Shown here piece after piece: positions 49,323-58,285 of a stretch of 60,886 bases of DNA. The position numbers and the translations under genes are program-made. The notes below the pieces were generated by a model. The model was given only the letters and a program-made list of their open reading frames with translations, searched no databases and was not told the DNA's origin. Each line of letters starts with the position of its first letter. Within the stretch, counting starts at the first letter, position 1. Source of the stretch: Candidatus Gallacutalibacter stercoravium (GTDB taxonomy: Bacteria; Bacillota; Clostridia; Oscillospirales; Acutalibacteraceae). The stretch lies in assembly GCA_018716975.1 (NCBI GenBank), contig DVJE01000026.1, positions 1 to 60,886 on the forward strand, written 5' to 3'.

Positions 49323-50438
49323 ATGAAGACGGGAAAAACTGTAAAAATCGGCATTGTGGGCGTAGGCGCCATCAGCGGCATCTATTTGGAAAACATCACC
49401 AATATGTTTCAAGAGATTGAAGTGCTGGGCGTGTGCGATCTGATTCGGGAACGCGCGGAAGCGGCGGTGGAAAAGTACAACATCCCCAAGCTGTATGAAA
49501 CCATGTACGACGTGTTCGCCGATCCCGAGGTGGACATTGTGCTTAACCTAACCCGGCCCTATGAGCATTTCGGCGTATCTTCCGAGGCGCTCAAGGCGGG
49601 CAAGCATGTTTATTCCGAAAAGCCCCTGGCCGCCACATTGGAGGAGGGCAAAGAGCTGGTGCGCTTGGCCCAAGAAAAAGGCCTGATGCTGGGCGGTGCG
49701 CCTGATACTTTTATGGGTGCGGGCATACAGACCTGCCGCAAACTGATTGACAGCGGCTTTATCGGCACCCCTGTAGGCAGCGCGGCCTTTATGATCTGCC
49801 GCGGGCACGAGAGCTGGCATCCGGATCCGGAGTTTTATTATAAGCACGGCGGCGGCCCCATGATGGATATGGGCCCCTATTATGTTACCGCTCTTATTAA
49901 CCTGTTGGGTGGTGTGTCTGCCGTAACGGGTGTAACCAAAACGTCCTTTGCCCAGCGTATGATCACCAGCCAACCCAAAAACGGCACGGTGATCGACGTG
50001 GATGTTCCCACCTATGTAACCGGTATTATGCAATATGAAAGCGGCGCGGTGGGCACTATCTTTACCACCTTTGACGTGCATTACGATTCTCAGGCCCGTT
50101 TGGAGGTGTATGGTTCCGAGGGTACCCTCATCGTGCCCGACCCCAACGGCTTTGGCGGCCCCATCAAGCTGCTGCGGCCGGAAGAAGGCAAGTATTATGA
50201 GATGCCCCTAACCTTTGGCTATGCGGGCAACAGCCGCGCGTTAGGCTTGGCAGACATGGCTAAGTCGTTGCAAACAGGCCGCCCCTGCCGCACCACTTAC
50301 CAGCAAACCTATCATGTGTTGGAAGTAATGACGGGCTTCCAGCGCAGCAGCGATGCAGGCCGTACAATCGCCATCGAGTCTAAATTTGAGCGCCAAGCTC
50401 CCATGGTGAACGGCGCTTTGAAAGGCGTTTTGGATTAA
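49323..50438 (+). CDS. Gfo/Idh/MocA family oxidoreductase (second copy)
   Basis: This 371-residue protein has the nucleotide-binding start IGIVGVGAISGIYLENI near residue 9, NLTRPYEHFGVSSEALKAG near 77 and the signature VYSEKPLAATLEEG near 97. The C-terminal substrate domain has GGGPMMDMGPYYVTALINLLGG near 178 (in two stretches). It differs clearly from the first copy, so the operon encodes two different dehydrogenases, as in keto-sugar pathways that oxidise and later re-reduce the ring. ATG 49323 follows AGAAAGGA. It is the last gene of the operon before a strong hairpin. Confidence 0.92.
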   Translation: MKTGKTVKIGIVGVGAISGIYLENITNMFQEIEVLGVCDLIRERAEAAVEKYNIPKLYETMYDVFADPEVDIVLNLTRPYEHFGVSSEALKAGKHVYSEKPLAATLEEGKELVRLAQEKGLMLGGAPDTFMGAGIQTCRKLIDSGFIGTPVGSAAFMICRGHESWHPDPEFYYKHGGGPMMDMGPYYVTALINLLGGVSAVTGVTKTSFAQRMITSQPKNGTVIDVDVPTYVTGIMQYESGAVGTIFTTFDVHYDSQARLEVYGSEGTLIVPDPNGFGGPIKLLRPEEGKYYEMPLTFGYAGNSRALGLADMAKSLQTGRPCRTTYQQTYHVLEVMTGFQRSSDAGRTIAIESKFERQAPMVNGALKGVLD

Positions 50439-50469
50439 TCGCGAGGCATCGCGCAAGAGAGCAATGAAA

Positions 50470-50511
50470 CAAAGGCCCCGGATTGGTACTTGTGCCAATC
50501 CGGGGCCTTGT
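50470..50511. terminator. Bidirectional terminator
   Basis: Arms CAAGGCCCCGGATTGG-type (about 15 bp, 50471-50485 with 50494-50510) around a short loop, between the oxidoreductase operon and the convergent membrane protein. Confidence 0.85.
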
Positions 50512-50527
50512 TACGCTTGCGTCCGGT

Positions 50528-51187
50528 TTAACCATAACACTTTTTGCAGGGGGTTCGACCGTCGGCCTCGGCCTGCTCTTTTGTGACCTGCCACGGGTTT
50601 TGCATATTGCTGCAATTGGGATTGTTGTGGTACTTTTCGCCGGAACCGCTGATCCATACCATTTGGCTTTGGGGCGTTTGCTGTGGGATTTGTTCAACCG
50701 GTTCAACCGTTTGGGGTTGTACCGGTGTTTCCGGCTGCGGATCGGGCTCAGGTGTGGGTTGCGGGGTGGTTTCCGGCGCCGGTGCAACGGAGGAAACGGG
50801 GGAGGGATCTTGCTGCTGAGGTTGCTGCACTGCTGCTTCGCTGCCGGCCGGGGGAGCAGCCTGGCTTTCTTCTGACGTAAGAGAGGCAGAGGAGCTTTCT
50901 TGGCTGTCTTCTGTACTGCTGAGCGTGGAGGAAGCGGTGTCTTTGTTTTCTTTGCTGGATACAGAAGATGTGAAAAAAGATGGTGCAGCAGTAGGGGCAG
51001 AAGCGGTGCCGGTGGGCAGCGCCTGTTGCTGCGGCGAGAGCGCCAAGCAAACAACCAAAACCACAAGGCTAACGGCTAAGCCAATGGCTGGTCGCTTAGT
51101 GGGGCGCATTTGTTTGTGACAACGAATGAATAAAACCACCGAAACAATAGCGGCAATGAAAGAGAAAACACCTAGAAATGCAACCAT
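50528..51187 (-). CDS. Membrane-anchored protein with Cys-containing KYHNNPNC module
   Basis: This 219-residue protein has two N-terminal hydrophobic helices (about residues 4-22 and 34-52). A long Ser/Thr, then Pro/Gln/Glu-rich linker (about 55-175) follows. The C-terminal module has VWISGSGEKYHNNPNCSNMQ and ADGRTPCKKCYG. This module (H-x4-C ... CxxC) recurs in secreted or membrane proteins of Firmicutes and resembles an Ada-type zinc site; its function is unknown. ATG 51187 follows GAGAGGA. The gene interrupts the carbohydrate locus and is likely unrelated to it. Confidence 0.75.
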   Translation of the reverse strand: MVAFLGVFSFIAAIVSVVLFIRCHKQMRPTKRPAIGLAVSLVVLVVCLALSPQQQALPTGTASAPTAAPSFFTSSVSSKENKDTASSTLSSTEDSQESSSASLTSEESQAAPPAGSEAAVQQPQQQDPSPVSSVAPAPETTPQPTPEPDPQPETPVQPQTVEPVEQIPQQTPQSQMVWISGSGEKYHNNPNCSNMQNPWQVTKEQAEADGRTPCKKCYG

Positions 51188-51209
51188 GATTTATCATCCT
51201 CTCACTTTG

Positions 51210-51238
51210 ATTATAGTGAAATAATAACTCATATTAAA
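51210..51238 (-). promoter_or_regulatory. Promoter of the KYHNNPNC-module protein
   Basis: On the minus strand TTTAAT (51238-51233), 17 bases, TATAAT (51215-51210), 22 bases upstream of the ATG; the -35 is weak. Confidence 0.6.
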
Positions 51239-51598
51239 GAGAATGTAAATCACAAATTGTGAAAACATGTAGAAACTTGTAAAAAAGAAAAACCAACAGC
51301 CCTTGCGCATTTAAAACGCACATGACAATTAATAGTCAAGTGAGCAGCAGAAGATTACTGTGCACAAAAATGGCACCTAATTTACAAGAGCTATTTATAG
51401 TATGGGAAATGATCTCGTGCGCACTATCACGTCAGCCGTGCAGGTGGATACAAAGGTGGGAGCACTGTTATTATGCCAACAGTACGCAACGCCGAATTGA
51501 TTTTGAATCATAGCTCCTTGCCCCACGGTTTACCAGCCGGAGTTTGGCGGCCTCGTTATTCTTCCGGTTCAGCTGGGCTCATATGGCTCAAAATGAAA
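51239..51598. other. Gap without a recognised gene
   Basis: About 360 bases of mixed composition. Short plus-strand frames (one includes VQVDTKVGALLLCQQYA near 51440) have no ribosome site. No promoter or RNA element was recognised. It may hold a decayed gene fragment. Confidence 0.3.
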
Positions 51599-51628
51599 GG
51601 CCGGCGCGCGGAAAATCCGGCGCCGGCC
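51599..51628 (-). terminator. GH125 terminator
   Basis: Arms GGCCGGCGC and GCGCCGGCC with a 12-base loop, followed on the minus strand by TTTCATTTTGAG, 33 bases after the GH125 stop. Confidence 0.85.
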
Positions 51629-51661
51629 CTTACCTACAGAGAAAAAAGCAAGCCGTTTGAT

Positions 51662-52954
51662 TTATTTTGTTTTTACCCGATAGCCACAGTAATCCAGCAC
51701 CAGTTCGCTGAAAACAGCGTTAGCCCAAGAGAACCATTCGCGGGTATAACGGGTGGGATCGTCCACGTCAAAGCCCTCGTGCATCAGGCCTTTGCCGCCG
51801 TCGGTGTTTTTCAAGGTTTCCAGCAGCTCACGCTTTGCCTCTTTGCTGCTGGTGGTCAGGCCCTGCATAGCCAGAGAGATGTGCCAAATATAGCGCTCCG
51901 GCGTGTGGGGGCTGCCGATGCCTTTGGCGCATTTACCGCTAAAGTAATAGGGATTAGTGTCGCTTAATATCATGTTGCGCGTGTTCTGGTAAAGCGTATC
52001 GTCCTCGCTGCGATAGCCAATGTAGGGGATAGAAAGCAGGCTGGGCAGGTTGGCGTCATCCATCACATTATACTGGCCAAAGCCATCCACCTCATAAGCG
52101 TACACCTTGCCGTACTTTTCATGATCCAGCACGGCGTACTGGCTGATACCGTCGTCAATCTCTTTGCGCAAGGCGGCAGCGCGGGCGGCCAAATCGGTGT
52201 CGTGCAGCACGGTTTGGGCGATTTCTTCCAAATAGCCCAACACCACGCAGGCGAACATATTGGAAGGGACTAAATAGCCGTATACGCAAGCATCGTCACT
52301 GGGGCGGAAGCCAGACCAGGTGAGCCCGATGTTGGATTTTACCAAAGCGCCCTTGCCGTCGCGGGAGAGGGTATCGGTATAGGGGCAGTTCACGCGGCCA
52401 AACCGATAGGGGGAGTTTTCTTCATGCGCCTGCTCCACCCGCCAAACGCGCAATATTTCTTCCACGCCCTTGCGCCAGGTTTCGTTAAACTGAGCGGTGC
52501 GGCCGGTATTCTTCCAAAACAGGTAGCTGAATTGCAGCGGGAAGCACAAAGAGTCTATCTCATATTTGCGCTCCCACACAAAGGGTTTCATATCGGTGGC
52601 GTCTTGCTGATGGCCGTGGCCGTTGGCCTCTTCGTTAAAAGCGTTGGCGTAGCAGTCGGCGGCGATATAACGGAACTGCCGCTCGATGAGGCCCTGAATT
52701 AAGTCGGCAACTGCGGGATCGTTTTGCGCTAAAATTAAATAGGGGCGCAGCTGGCAAACGGAATCCCGCAACCACATAGCAGGGATGTCGCCGGTAATTA
52801 CGAAGGTGGTGCCGTCTTCCATGGGCTTTACCGTGGTGTTCAGGGTGTTGGCAAAGCAATTTTCAAACATCTGCCCCAGCTTGGGATCGTCTTTTAAAAT
52901 ATCCTTTACCTTAGTTATCATCTCTTGTACGGATGCAAAGGATTGTTGTGCCAT
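51662..52954 (-). CDS. GH125 exo-alpha-1,6-mannosidase
   Basis: This 430-residue (alpha/alpha)6-barrel hydrolase removes alpha-1,6-linked mannose with inversion. GH125 signatures are FVITGDIPAMWLRDSVCQLR near residue 50, NEEANGHGHQQDATDMKP, YEIDSLCFPLQF, GLTWSGFRPSDDACVYGY near 213 (acid Asp region) and MHEGFDVDDPTRYTREWFSW near 395 (base Glu region). There is no signal peptide, so it acts in the cytosol on imported oligosaccharides. ATG 52954 follows GAGGAGA. The ThuA-like gene 90 bases upstream on the same strand is probably co-transcribed. Confidence 0.95.
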   Translation of the reverse strand: MAQQSFASVQEMITKVKDILKDDPKLGQMFENCFANTLNTTVKPMEDGTTFVITGDIPAMWLRDSVCQLRPYLILAQNDPAVADLIQGLIERQFRYIAADCYANAFNEEANGHGHQQDATDMKPFVWERKYEIDSLCFPLQFSYLFWKNTGRTAQFNETWRKGVEEILRVWRVEQAHEENSPYRFGRVNCPYTDTLSRDGKGALVKSNIGLTWSGFRPSDDACVYGYLVPSNMFACVVLGYLEEIAQTVLHDTDLAARAAALRKEIDDGISQYAVLDHEKYGKVYAYEVDGFGQYNVMDDANLPSLLSIPYIGYRSEDDTLYQNTRNMILSDTNPYYFSGKCAKGIGSPHTPERYIWHISLAMQGLTTSSKEAKRELLETLKNTDGGKGLMHEGFDVDDPTRYTREWFSWANAVFSELVLDYCGYRVKTK

Positions 52955-53044
52955 TTTTTATCTCTCCTCGTTTTTGTTCTTTCGTGTTTATGGTTGTCAG
53001 CATTGGCCGCGCATACCCGCGTGAGGGGAAAGCGGCTTTGCCGA

Positions 53045-53821
53045 TTAATCGCCGTGATACATATCACCAATGGTTTTCGGGTGCTCTTCCGCCTGGGCGG
53101 TTTGCACCACCGGAGGCACATTGCCCTGTACGCACTGGGGGCCTTGAACCGGCGCCGCCCAGCGCACCGCGTTGCCGATTACCTTTAGAATCTGCGGGTT
53201 GTAATAAGTGGGCACGGTTTCATGCCCCGGCTGAAAGTAGAAAATGCGCCCCTTGCCCCGGCGGTAACAGCAACCGCTGCGGAACACCTCGCCGCCGGAA
53301 AACCAGCTGATAAACACCAGCTCGTCGGGAGCGGGAATATCAAAACGCTCCCCATAGGTTTCTTCGTGCTCCAGCACAATTTTTTCGTCTATGCCCTCTG
53401 CGATGGGGTGGCCGGGTTCTACTACCCAAAGAATTTCCTTTTCGCCGGCTTCACGCCATTTTAGATTAGGCGTGTTGGTGCCCATCAACCGGGCGAAGAT
53501 TTTAGAACCATGGGCGGAATGAAGCAAAATAAGCCCCATGCCTGCCTGTACCCGCTGAAAGACGCGCTCTACCACCTCGTCAGCTACCTTATGGTGGGCG
53601 ATGTGCCCCCACCAAACCAGCACATCGGTGTTATCCAGCAGTTCTTGAGGCAGACCGTTTTCCGGCATATCCATGGTGACGCAGGTTACATCGGCAATGC
53701 CCTGCTCTTGCAGGTAGCTGCCGATGGCCCCATGAATGCCTTTGGGATACAGCTTGGCCACAGCTTCAAATTTTTGCTCATGTACATATTCGTTCCAAAC
53801 CGTTACGCGCAATTTACTCAT
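53045..53821 (-). CDS. ThuA-like protein, copy 2
   Basis: This 258-residue ThuA-family protein begins [20 protein letters not shown], with [15 protein letters not shown]. It continues with [19 protein letters not shown] near residue 65, [19 protein letters not shown] near 95, [14 protein letters not shown] near 150 and [17 protein letters not shown] near 193, all close to canonical ThuA. It is distinct from the 48.5 kb copy, which lacks the [10 protein letters not shown] block. ATG 53821 follows TGGAGG. A minus-strand TATAAT near 53909-53914 may start the ThuA-GH125 unit, but its -35 is poor. Confidence 0.92.
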   Translation of the reverse strand: MSKLRVTVWNEYVHEQKFEAVAKLYPKGIHGAIGSYLQEQGIADVTCVTMDMPENGLPQELLDNTDVLVWWGHIAHHKVADEVVERVFQRVQAGMGLILLHSAHGSKIFARLMGTNTPNLKWREAGEKEILWVVEPGHPIAEGIDEKIVLEHEETYGERFDIPAPDELVFISWFSGGEVFRSGCCYRRGKGRIFYFQPGHETVPTYYNPQILKVIGNAVRWAAPVQGPQCVQGNVPPVVQTAQAEEHPKTIGDMYHGD

Positions 53822-53941
53822 GTGTATCCTCCATTCTTTTTGAGCTTATCTTCTTGTCTTCACCGGGGCGAGGCCCTCTTGCCCGGCAGCACGAGATAGC
53901 ATGCTTGGTATTATATCGCTTTTTGTAAAAATAAAACCGGT

Positions 53942-56011
53942 TTATGCCTCTGAAGCGAACACCGCCGAATGCGGCATCAGGATAGAGCCGCCGCAAGGCT
54001 GCTGGAAGATGCGGTTTTGCGGCAGGTAGGAAACATCCCAGGGGTAAGAGGTGTGATTAACAACCACATAGCAGCCGTCAAAGCAAGCGGTTTCTATTCC
54101 CTTGGCTGCGGGCAAGGGAGCGTTGACATGCTGAAGCAGCAGCTCCTTAAAGGGATCGTGCTCTACAACGCACAGGGGGTAGTATTCCCTATTGCGGTAC
54201 TGGGTGGGCACTGCGCCGGTTTTTTTGGCGATGTATTCCGTACCGTACAGGAAACCAAAAGCGTACACCATACCTTTGCCCACAGGTAGTGCAGCGATGG
54301 CAGTGAGGCCGTCATCCTCATAGTGGGCCACAGCTTGGCCCCCCTCAATGCTGGCAAACACCTCTCCGGTAGGGATGATGCCCTCTACATAGCGCACGCA
54401 TTGGTGCTCGTGGGGCGTCATTTTCAGGCCAAACAGACGAGAAGCGAGCGGGTGCCCAACGTCGCAAAATACAATGCCGCCCCGTTGGGCAAAGGCGTAA
54501 ATCGCTTCTTCCAGCCCGGGTTCTATGCCGGCTTCATAGCAGGAATCGGCGGGCACCACCAGCACTTGGTAATCGGCAAGGGCGCCGTCGGCCGCTTGAG
54601 CGGGATGAATCACATCGCAGGCGATACCCGCGTCGCACAGCGAATGATAGTAGCCCAAAAGATCCCGCCGGCGCTGGGGATTCCCCTCTATGCTGTAGGG
54701 TTCCACCAGGGCCATTTCAGCCGGGTAAAGCAACGCGGCCTGCTTTAAACGCGCGCCCTTGATGCGGGGCAACACTTCTTTGGCCCAGTTGTTGCCGTCG
54801 CGCAGCGAGCTCTGGAAGGGATCCCCCAGCTTGTGCATCACGCCGCCGTCATCCAACCCGCAGTAACCGTAGGCATAATGGCCGGAGGCGCCCGAGGCGG
54901 CCGCTGTGCCGATGATTTCGCAGGGGGTTACCACACTATAGATATCCTGATACAGGTAGCGGCCCAGATAAAAGCCCACCGAAAACTCCCGGCCAGGGTT
55001 CATGCAGCGGATCATGCTGTTTTGGCAAGAGGAGGCGTAAGCGTCGGCGTCCCCCTCGTCGGTGCAGGGCACCGACATAAAAGAGCAGTTGTCGACAAAC
55101 GGCGCCACGCGATAGGGATCAATGCCGCGCCGTGAAGTATCCCACAACAGGTTTTCGCTGTTGATGTTTAGGAACATCCCCCATTGAGAGAGAATGGGGC
55201 TTAGGTATAACCCGGCATCTTGCTCTTTTATTTTACGCTGCATGGTGGCAAAATATTGCACTACCACGTCGTTTTTGTAGCGCAGATTGTCGGTAAAGCG
55301 GTAATAAAGAGGCGTGCGGTTGTCGTAGTCCGCTTTGGTGGGCTCCGCTTCACGGCTGGGGTTAAACCAGTAATACTCCGGCTGGATGTCGTCAAAAGAA
55401 GCATACCCGGTTTGATAGGCGCTGTTAAAGGCGTTGATATCCCGGTACCGGTTTTTTAACCAATTGCGGTAGTGATTCATCCCATCTTGATCAAAGCTCA
55501 TTTCGGCAATGGGATCCCACATGGTGCACACGGGGCTTTTTTCTTCCCCATTTACCGTGATGCGCGCCGCATTGCCGCCATACAGGGTGTAAAGGCCCTT
55601 TAAATGATCCAGCATAGACTGCTGGGCCTTATCCGACCAGTATTTATAATAATTGCCGTAGCGCCCGTTAAGCCGCACGGTGCTTTCACCAATGACGGGA
55701 GGGCTGAAACGGATGTTGGGATACAGATTGTCCCCATTTAAATAGATGGCCAAAAAGCTGTGAGAGAGCCCCTCTTGCTTAATGCACTCCATCATATATT
55801 CTTGCATACGCACGTAGTCGCTGGCTTCGCCGCCGGCGTAGCGGTCAAAGAAATCCTGCCAGGATTTGGAATCCAGCTGCACATTGTTAAAACCAAGATC
55901 CTTGATGGTGTGAATCCCTTCTTTGACAAACTCTTTCGAGTTAAAAGCCGGTTCGAAAAAGTTACCGAACCACAGGCTGAGATAGGGTTTTCCCTCTTTA
56001 TTTTCTATCAC
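53942..56011 (-). CDS. Divergent GH42/GH-A clan glycoside hydrolase-like protein
   Basis: This 689-residue protein has a TIM-barrel N-terminal half and, from about residue 410, a beta-galactosidase trimerisation-like domain (LKQAALLYPAEMALVEPYS, YQVLVVPADSCYEAG, AFAQRGGIVFCDVG) with a small C-terminal sheet. The block MWDPIAEMSFDQDGMNHYRN near 164-184 followed by WLKNRYRDINAFNSAYQTGY aligns with the GH42 DNE acid/base region; Glu170 is the likely acid/base. I could not place a nucleophile Glu, so activity is uncertain. A beta-mannosidase (GH164-like) role would fit the GH125 neighbour but is inference. Start GTG 56011 follows GGGAGGG. No signal peptide. Confidence 0.65.
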   Translation of the reverse strand: MIENKEGKPYLSLWFGNFFEPAFNSKEFVKEGIHTIKDLGFNNVQLDSKSWQDFFDRYAGGEASDYVRMQEYMMECIKQEGLSHSFLAIYLNGDNLYPNIRFSPPVIGESTVRLNGRYGNYYKYWSDKAQQSMLDHLKGLYTLYGGNAARITVNGEEKSPVCTMWDPIAEMSFDQDGMNHYRNWLKNRYRDINAFNSAYQTGYASFDDIQPEYYWFNPSREAEPTKADYDNRTPLYYRFTDNLRYKNDVVVQYFATMQRKIKEQDAGLYLSPILSQWGMFLNINSENLLWDTSRRGIDPYRVAPFVDNCSFMSVPCTDEGDADAYASSCQNSMIRCMNPGREFSVGFYLGRYLYQDIYSVVTPCEIIGTAAASGASGHYAYGYCGLDDGGVMHKLGDPFQSSLRDGNNWAKEVLPRIKGARLKQAALLYPAEMALVEPYSIEGNPQRRRDLLGYYHSLCDAGIACDVIHPAQAADGALADYQVLVVPADSCYEAGIEPGLEEAIYAFAQRGGIVFCDVGHPLASRLFGLKMTPHEHQCVRYVEGIIPTGEVFASIEGGQAVAHYEDDGLTAIAALPVGKGMVYAFGFLYGTEYIAKKTGAVPTQYRNREYYPLCVVEHDPFKELLLQHVNAPLPAAKGIETACFDGCYVVVNHTSYPWDVSYLPQNRIFQQPCGGSILMPHSAVFASEA

Positions 56012-56029
56012 GGCAATCCCTCCCGAAAT

Positions 56030-56073
56030 TTAGTTGTTAAACTAAGTATACCATAAATTCCCGGTAAGTGAAA
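56030..56073 (-). promoter_or_regulatory. Promoter with ROK/XylR-like operator
   Basis: On the minus strand TTTCAC (56073-56068), 17 bases, TATACT (56050-56045). The dyad TTAGTTGTTAAACTAA (56030-56045; arms TTAGTT/AACTAA) overlaps the -10 edge and start point. TTAGTTT...AACTAA dyads are typical of ROK-family (XylR/NagC-like) repressors; no such repressor is in the window. The remaining gap up to 56316 shows nothing else. Confidence 0.7.
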
Positions 56074-56316
56074 CGGAACCAAACCATAAAATACGGACGA
56101 TAGAACAATCCCCCAGAAGAATAAGAACTACAGCAGGGAAATTTCGCCTCACCGCCCTCGCCGCCCAGGTAAATGAGATTTTAGGTAGACGCTACACTTT
56201 ATTGCTTATAATTATGACGTGTTTGTTTGCCATGGGCGCCTTGCTTTTCTGTTGTTTTCTTATATCCGCTCTCGTGTGCAACACTATCTAAAACGCTCAA
56301 AAGATTCTAAAACGAC

Positions 56317-56348
56317 AAAATGCGCCCACTAATTAGTGAGCGCGTTTT
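56317..56348 (-). terminator. Terminator of the four-gene UROD operon
   Basis: Arms AAAATGCGCCCACT and AGTGAGCGCGTTTT (one wobble, one mismatch) around AATTA-type loop, followed on the minus strand by TTTTGTCGTTTTAG. It abuts the last stop. Confidence 0.8.
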
Positions 56349-56350
56349 GT

Positions 56351-57364
56351 TTATAACAGCCCCTGCCGTTCAATCGAGGTGTATAAATCCATGATGTTGT
56401 CATCGGTGGCAAAACGGCTGGCGCCGTATGTGTGAAGGTGCTCAATGTATTCTACAGGACCGCCGTCGGTGACAATGCCATTAATTAGCCGGTCAATGGT
56501 TTCTCGGCTTTGGCCCTCGAAAAATTCCGGGTTCAGGATGTAGGTGCATTTGGTGTGAGGAAAATACTGCCGCAACAACTTGTAGTCGCTGCCACCGCCC
56601 ACATCCAAGGCGTCTGGCGTCAATTCTGTATAAAGCCCGGCGTAACGGTCGAAAATCCCGCAGTGGTGAATTGAAAAATGCCGAAATTGCTGCCGGAACC
56701 ATAAGTCCACCGGGAGGATCACTGCCCGGTACATTTGGGGCGAAAAAAGAATAGCCGGGCAGTTGCCTAATCCGCTGCTCTGACGTTCTACCCGCTCGGG
56801 CGGGCAGATAACGTCCTCAAACTCATAGTAGAGCCGGATAAAGGTTTTGGCCATAACCATCAGGACGTGCTGCGCTATTTTGGGTTCAATGGCGCAGCAG
56901 GCGATAAAATCCTCGCCAAAAATGGAAATGGCGGCGTTTAAGGGGCTGCCGGTGTTGATCCATCCATAGGCAAACCCATATTTTTGCTTCATCTTTTTGG
57001 CGTCGTCCATGGCTTTTTTGATCACATCATTATGGCGCAGATCCGGCATATCCAAAGCAGCCAGCTGGTCAAAATTCACCCGGATGGGATCCGCAGAAGG
57101 GGCCTGATTAGAGGTGTATCGTATTTTGCAGCCAAAAAGCGCCGGAATAAACCGGTGACCGTATTGATCGGATGCCACAGGGTTTGGCTTAGGTTCCAGG
57201 CTGCCGATTTCTGTACCGGGAAACCGTTTAGCACGTTGGTAAGACATTTCACGGTATGCTTCTGTCCGGCGGATGGGATCCACCCAAAAATCTTCAGAAA
57301 AATCCACGCCGTACCGGTCGTTATGCCAATCCTCCGATAAGTCGAAGTAGACGTGCGGATACAT
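56351..57364 (-). CDS. UROD-fold protein with HxC...C set (operon gene 4)
   Basis: This 337-residue protein starts at ATG 57364, behind GGGGAGG, and reads MYPHVYFDLSEDWHNDRYG. It has a UROD-like barrel with the metal loop FSIHHCGIFDRYAGLY (H233, C235) and C273 in HTKCTYILNP, so all three zinc ligand positions of the methyltransferase group are occupied. The N-terminal MSYQRAKRFPGTEIGSLEP block differs from classical UroD. It is the last gene of an operon with two other UROD-fold proteins and an isomerase. Substrate unknown. Confidence 0.75.
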   Translation of the reverse strand: MYPHVYFDLSEDWHNDRYGVDFSEDFWVDPIRRTEAYREMSYQRAKRFPGTEIGSLEPKPNPVASDQYGHRFIPALFGCKIRYTSNQAPSADPIRVNFDQLAALDMPDLRHNDVIKKAMDDAKKMKQKYGFAYGWINTGSPLNAAISIFGEDFIACCAIEPKIAQHVLMVMAKTFIRLYYEFEDVICPPERVERQSSGLGNCPAILFSPQMYRAVILPVDLWFRQQFRHFSIHHCGIFDRYAGLYTELTPDALDVGGGSDYKLLRQYFPHTKCTYILNPEFFEGQSRETIDRLINGIVTDGGPVEYIEHLHTYGASRFATDDNIMDLYTSIERQGLL

Positions 57365-57388
57365 CTTGGTTCCTCCCCTCAAAAATTT

Positions 57389-58273
57389 TTAGCAATCCCA
57401 GGGATTGGGGATGAAATCGCCGCCGCGGCACCATTTTAGATACCGGAGAGCGTGCAGCTGGGCTGTCATTTCCCATTCGCCGTTGTAAATGGGGTCATGA
57501 TACCCTTCGATGCAGATGTCGTTTTCATAGCCGTTTTGGTGCAGGATGGAGAAAATTTGCCGCCAGTCAACGTCACCAAAGCCTGGTGTACGCTGGGGCG
57601 CAAAATCCACAGCGCCCAATATACCGTATTTTTTCACCGCATCCAGGTCCACGCTGCAATCCTTTCCGTGAAGGTGCAAAATCCTTCCGGTGGGAGCCCA
57701 TTCACGCAGCTGGGCAATGGGGTCAATCAGCTGGATGTTCTGGTGGCCGGGTTCCCACTCCAGCCCCAAGTTTTTGTTTGGTACTTCTTCAAACATCATT
57801 TCCCAGGCTTTGGGGTTAAAGCCGATGTTGCATGTGACTTTTTGCCAGTTTCCTCCCATGGGGCAGTTTTCGATGGCTATTTGCAGGCCTTTATCCGCCG
57901 CGTAAGCCGAGAGTTCCCGAAACACAAGGCCGAATTTGGGAATGGATTTTTCCACCGGCTGCCCTTCGTATCCACCGGCAAAAGTGGTGACCATGGGTGC
58001 GCCGAAATACTGGGCGGAGTCTATGCAATATCGCAGGGTTTTGGCATGTTCCGCGTTCTCAATAGGGTTGCAGTAGTAGCCGATGGAGGATACCCGAACG
58101 TTATGCTCCCGCAAAACCGGCAGAATGGATTCCGCCAGCTTTTTTAAGTCAATTCCTTCCAAAGTCATGTGAAAGTTGATGGCTACACATTCAAAACCCT
58201 GATTTACCAAGTGCGGCAACCATTTTTCCGTATAAATTCCCGGAACACAAGTGCCGATGCCAATCTGTTTCAT
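57389..58273 (-). CDS. Sugar phosphate isomerase/epimerase family TIM barrel
   Basis: This 294-residue protein of the AP-endonuclease-2/xylose isomerase-like family has ECVAINFHMTLEGIDL near the start, LQIAIENCPMGGNW near residue 130 (metal Glu), GLEWEPGHQNIQLID near 172, GRILHLHGKDCSVDLD near 195 (metal His/Asp) and DICIEGYHDPIYNGE near 250. Such proteins epimerise or isomerise sugars, and in keto-sugar systems they catalyse elimination from 3-keto glycosides. Its company with Gfo/Idh oxidoreductases elsewhere in the locus supports keto-sugar chemistry. It lies 12 bases after the preceding UROD gene. Confidence 0.88.
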   Translation of the reverse strand: MKQIGIGTCVPGIYTEKWLPHLVNQGFECVAINFHMTLEGIDLKKLAESILPVLREHNVRVSSIGYYCNPIENAEHAKTLRYCIDSAQYFGAPMVTTFAGGYEGQPVEKSIPKFGLVFRELSAYAADKGLQIAIENCPMGGNWQKVTCNIGFNPKAWEMMFEEVPNKNLGLEWEPGHQNIQLIDPIAQLREWAPTGRILHLHGKDCSVDLDAVKKYGILGAVDFAPQRTPGFGDVDWRQIFSILHQNGYENDICIEGYHDPIYNGEWEMTAQLHALRYLKWCRGGDFIPNPWDC

Positions 58274-58285
58274 CGAAATCCATCC

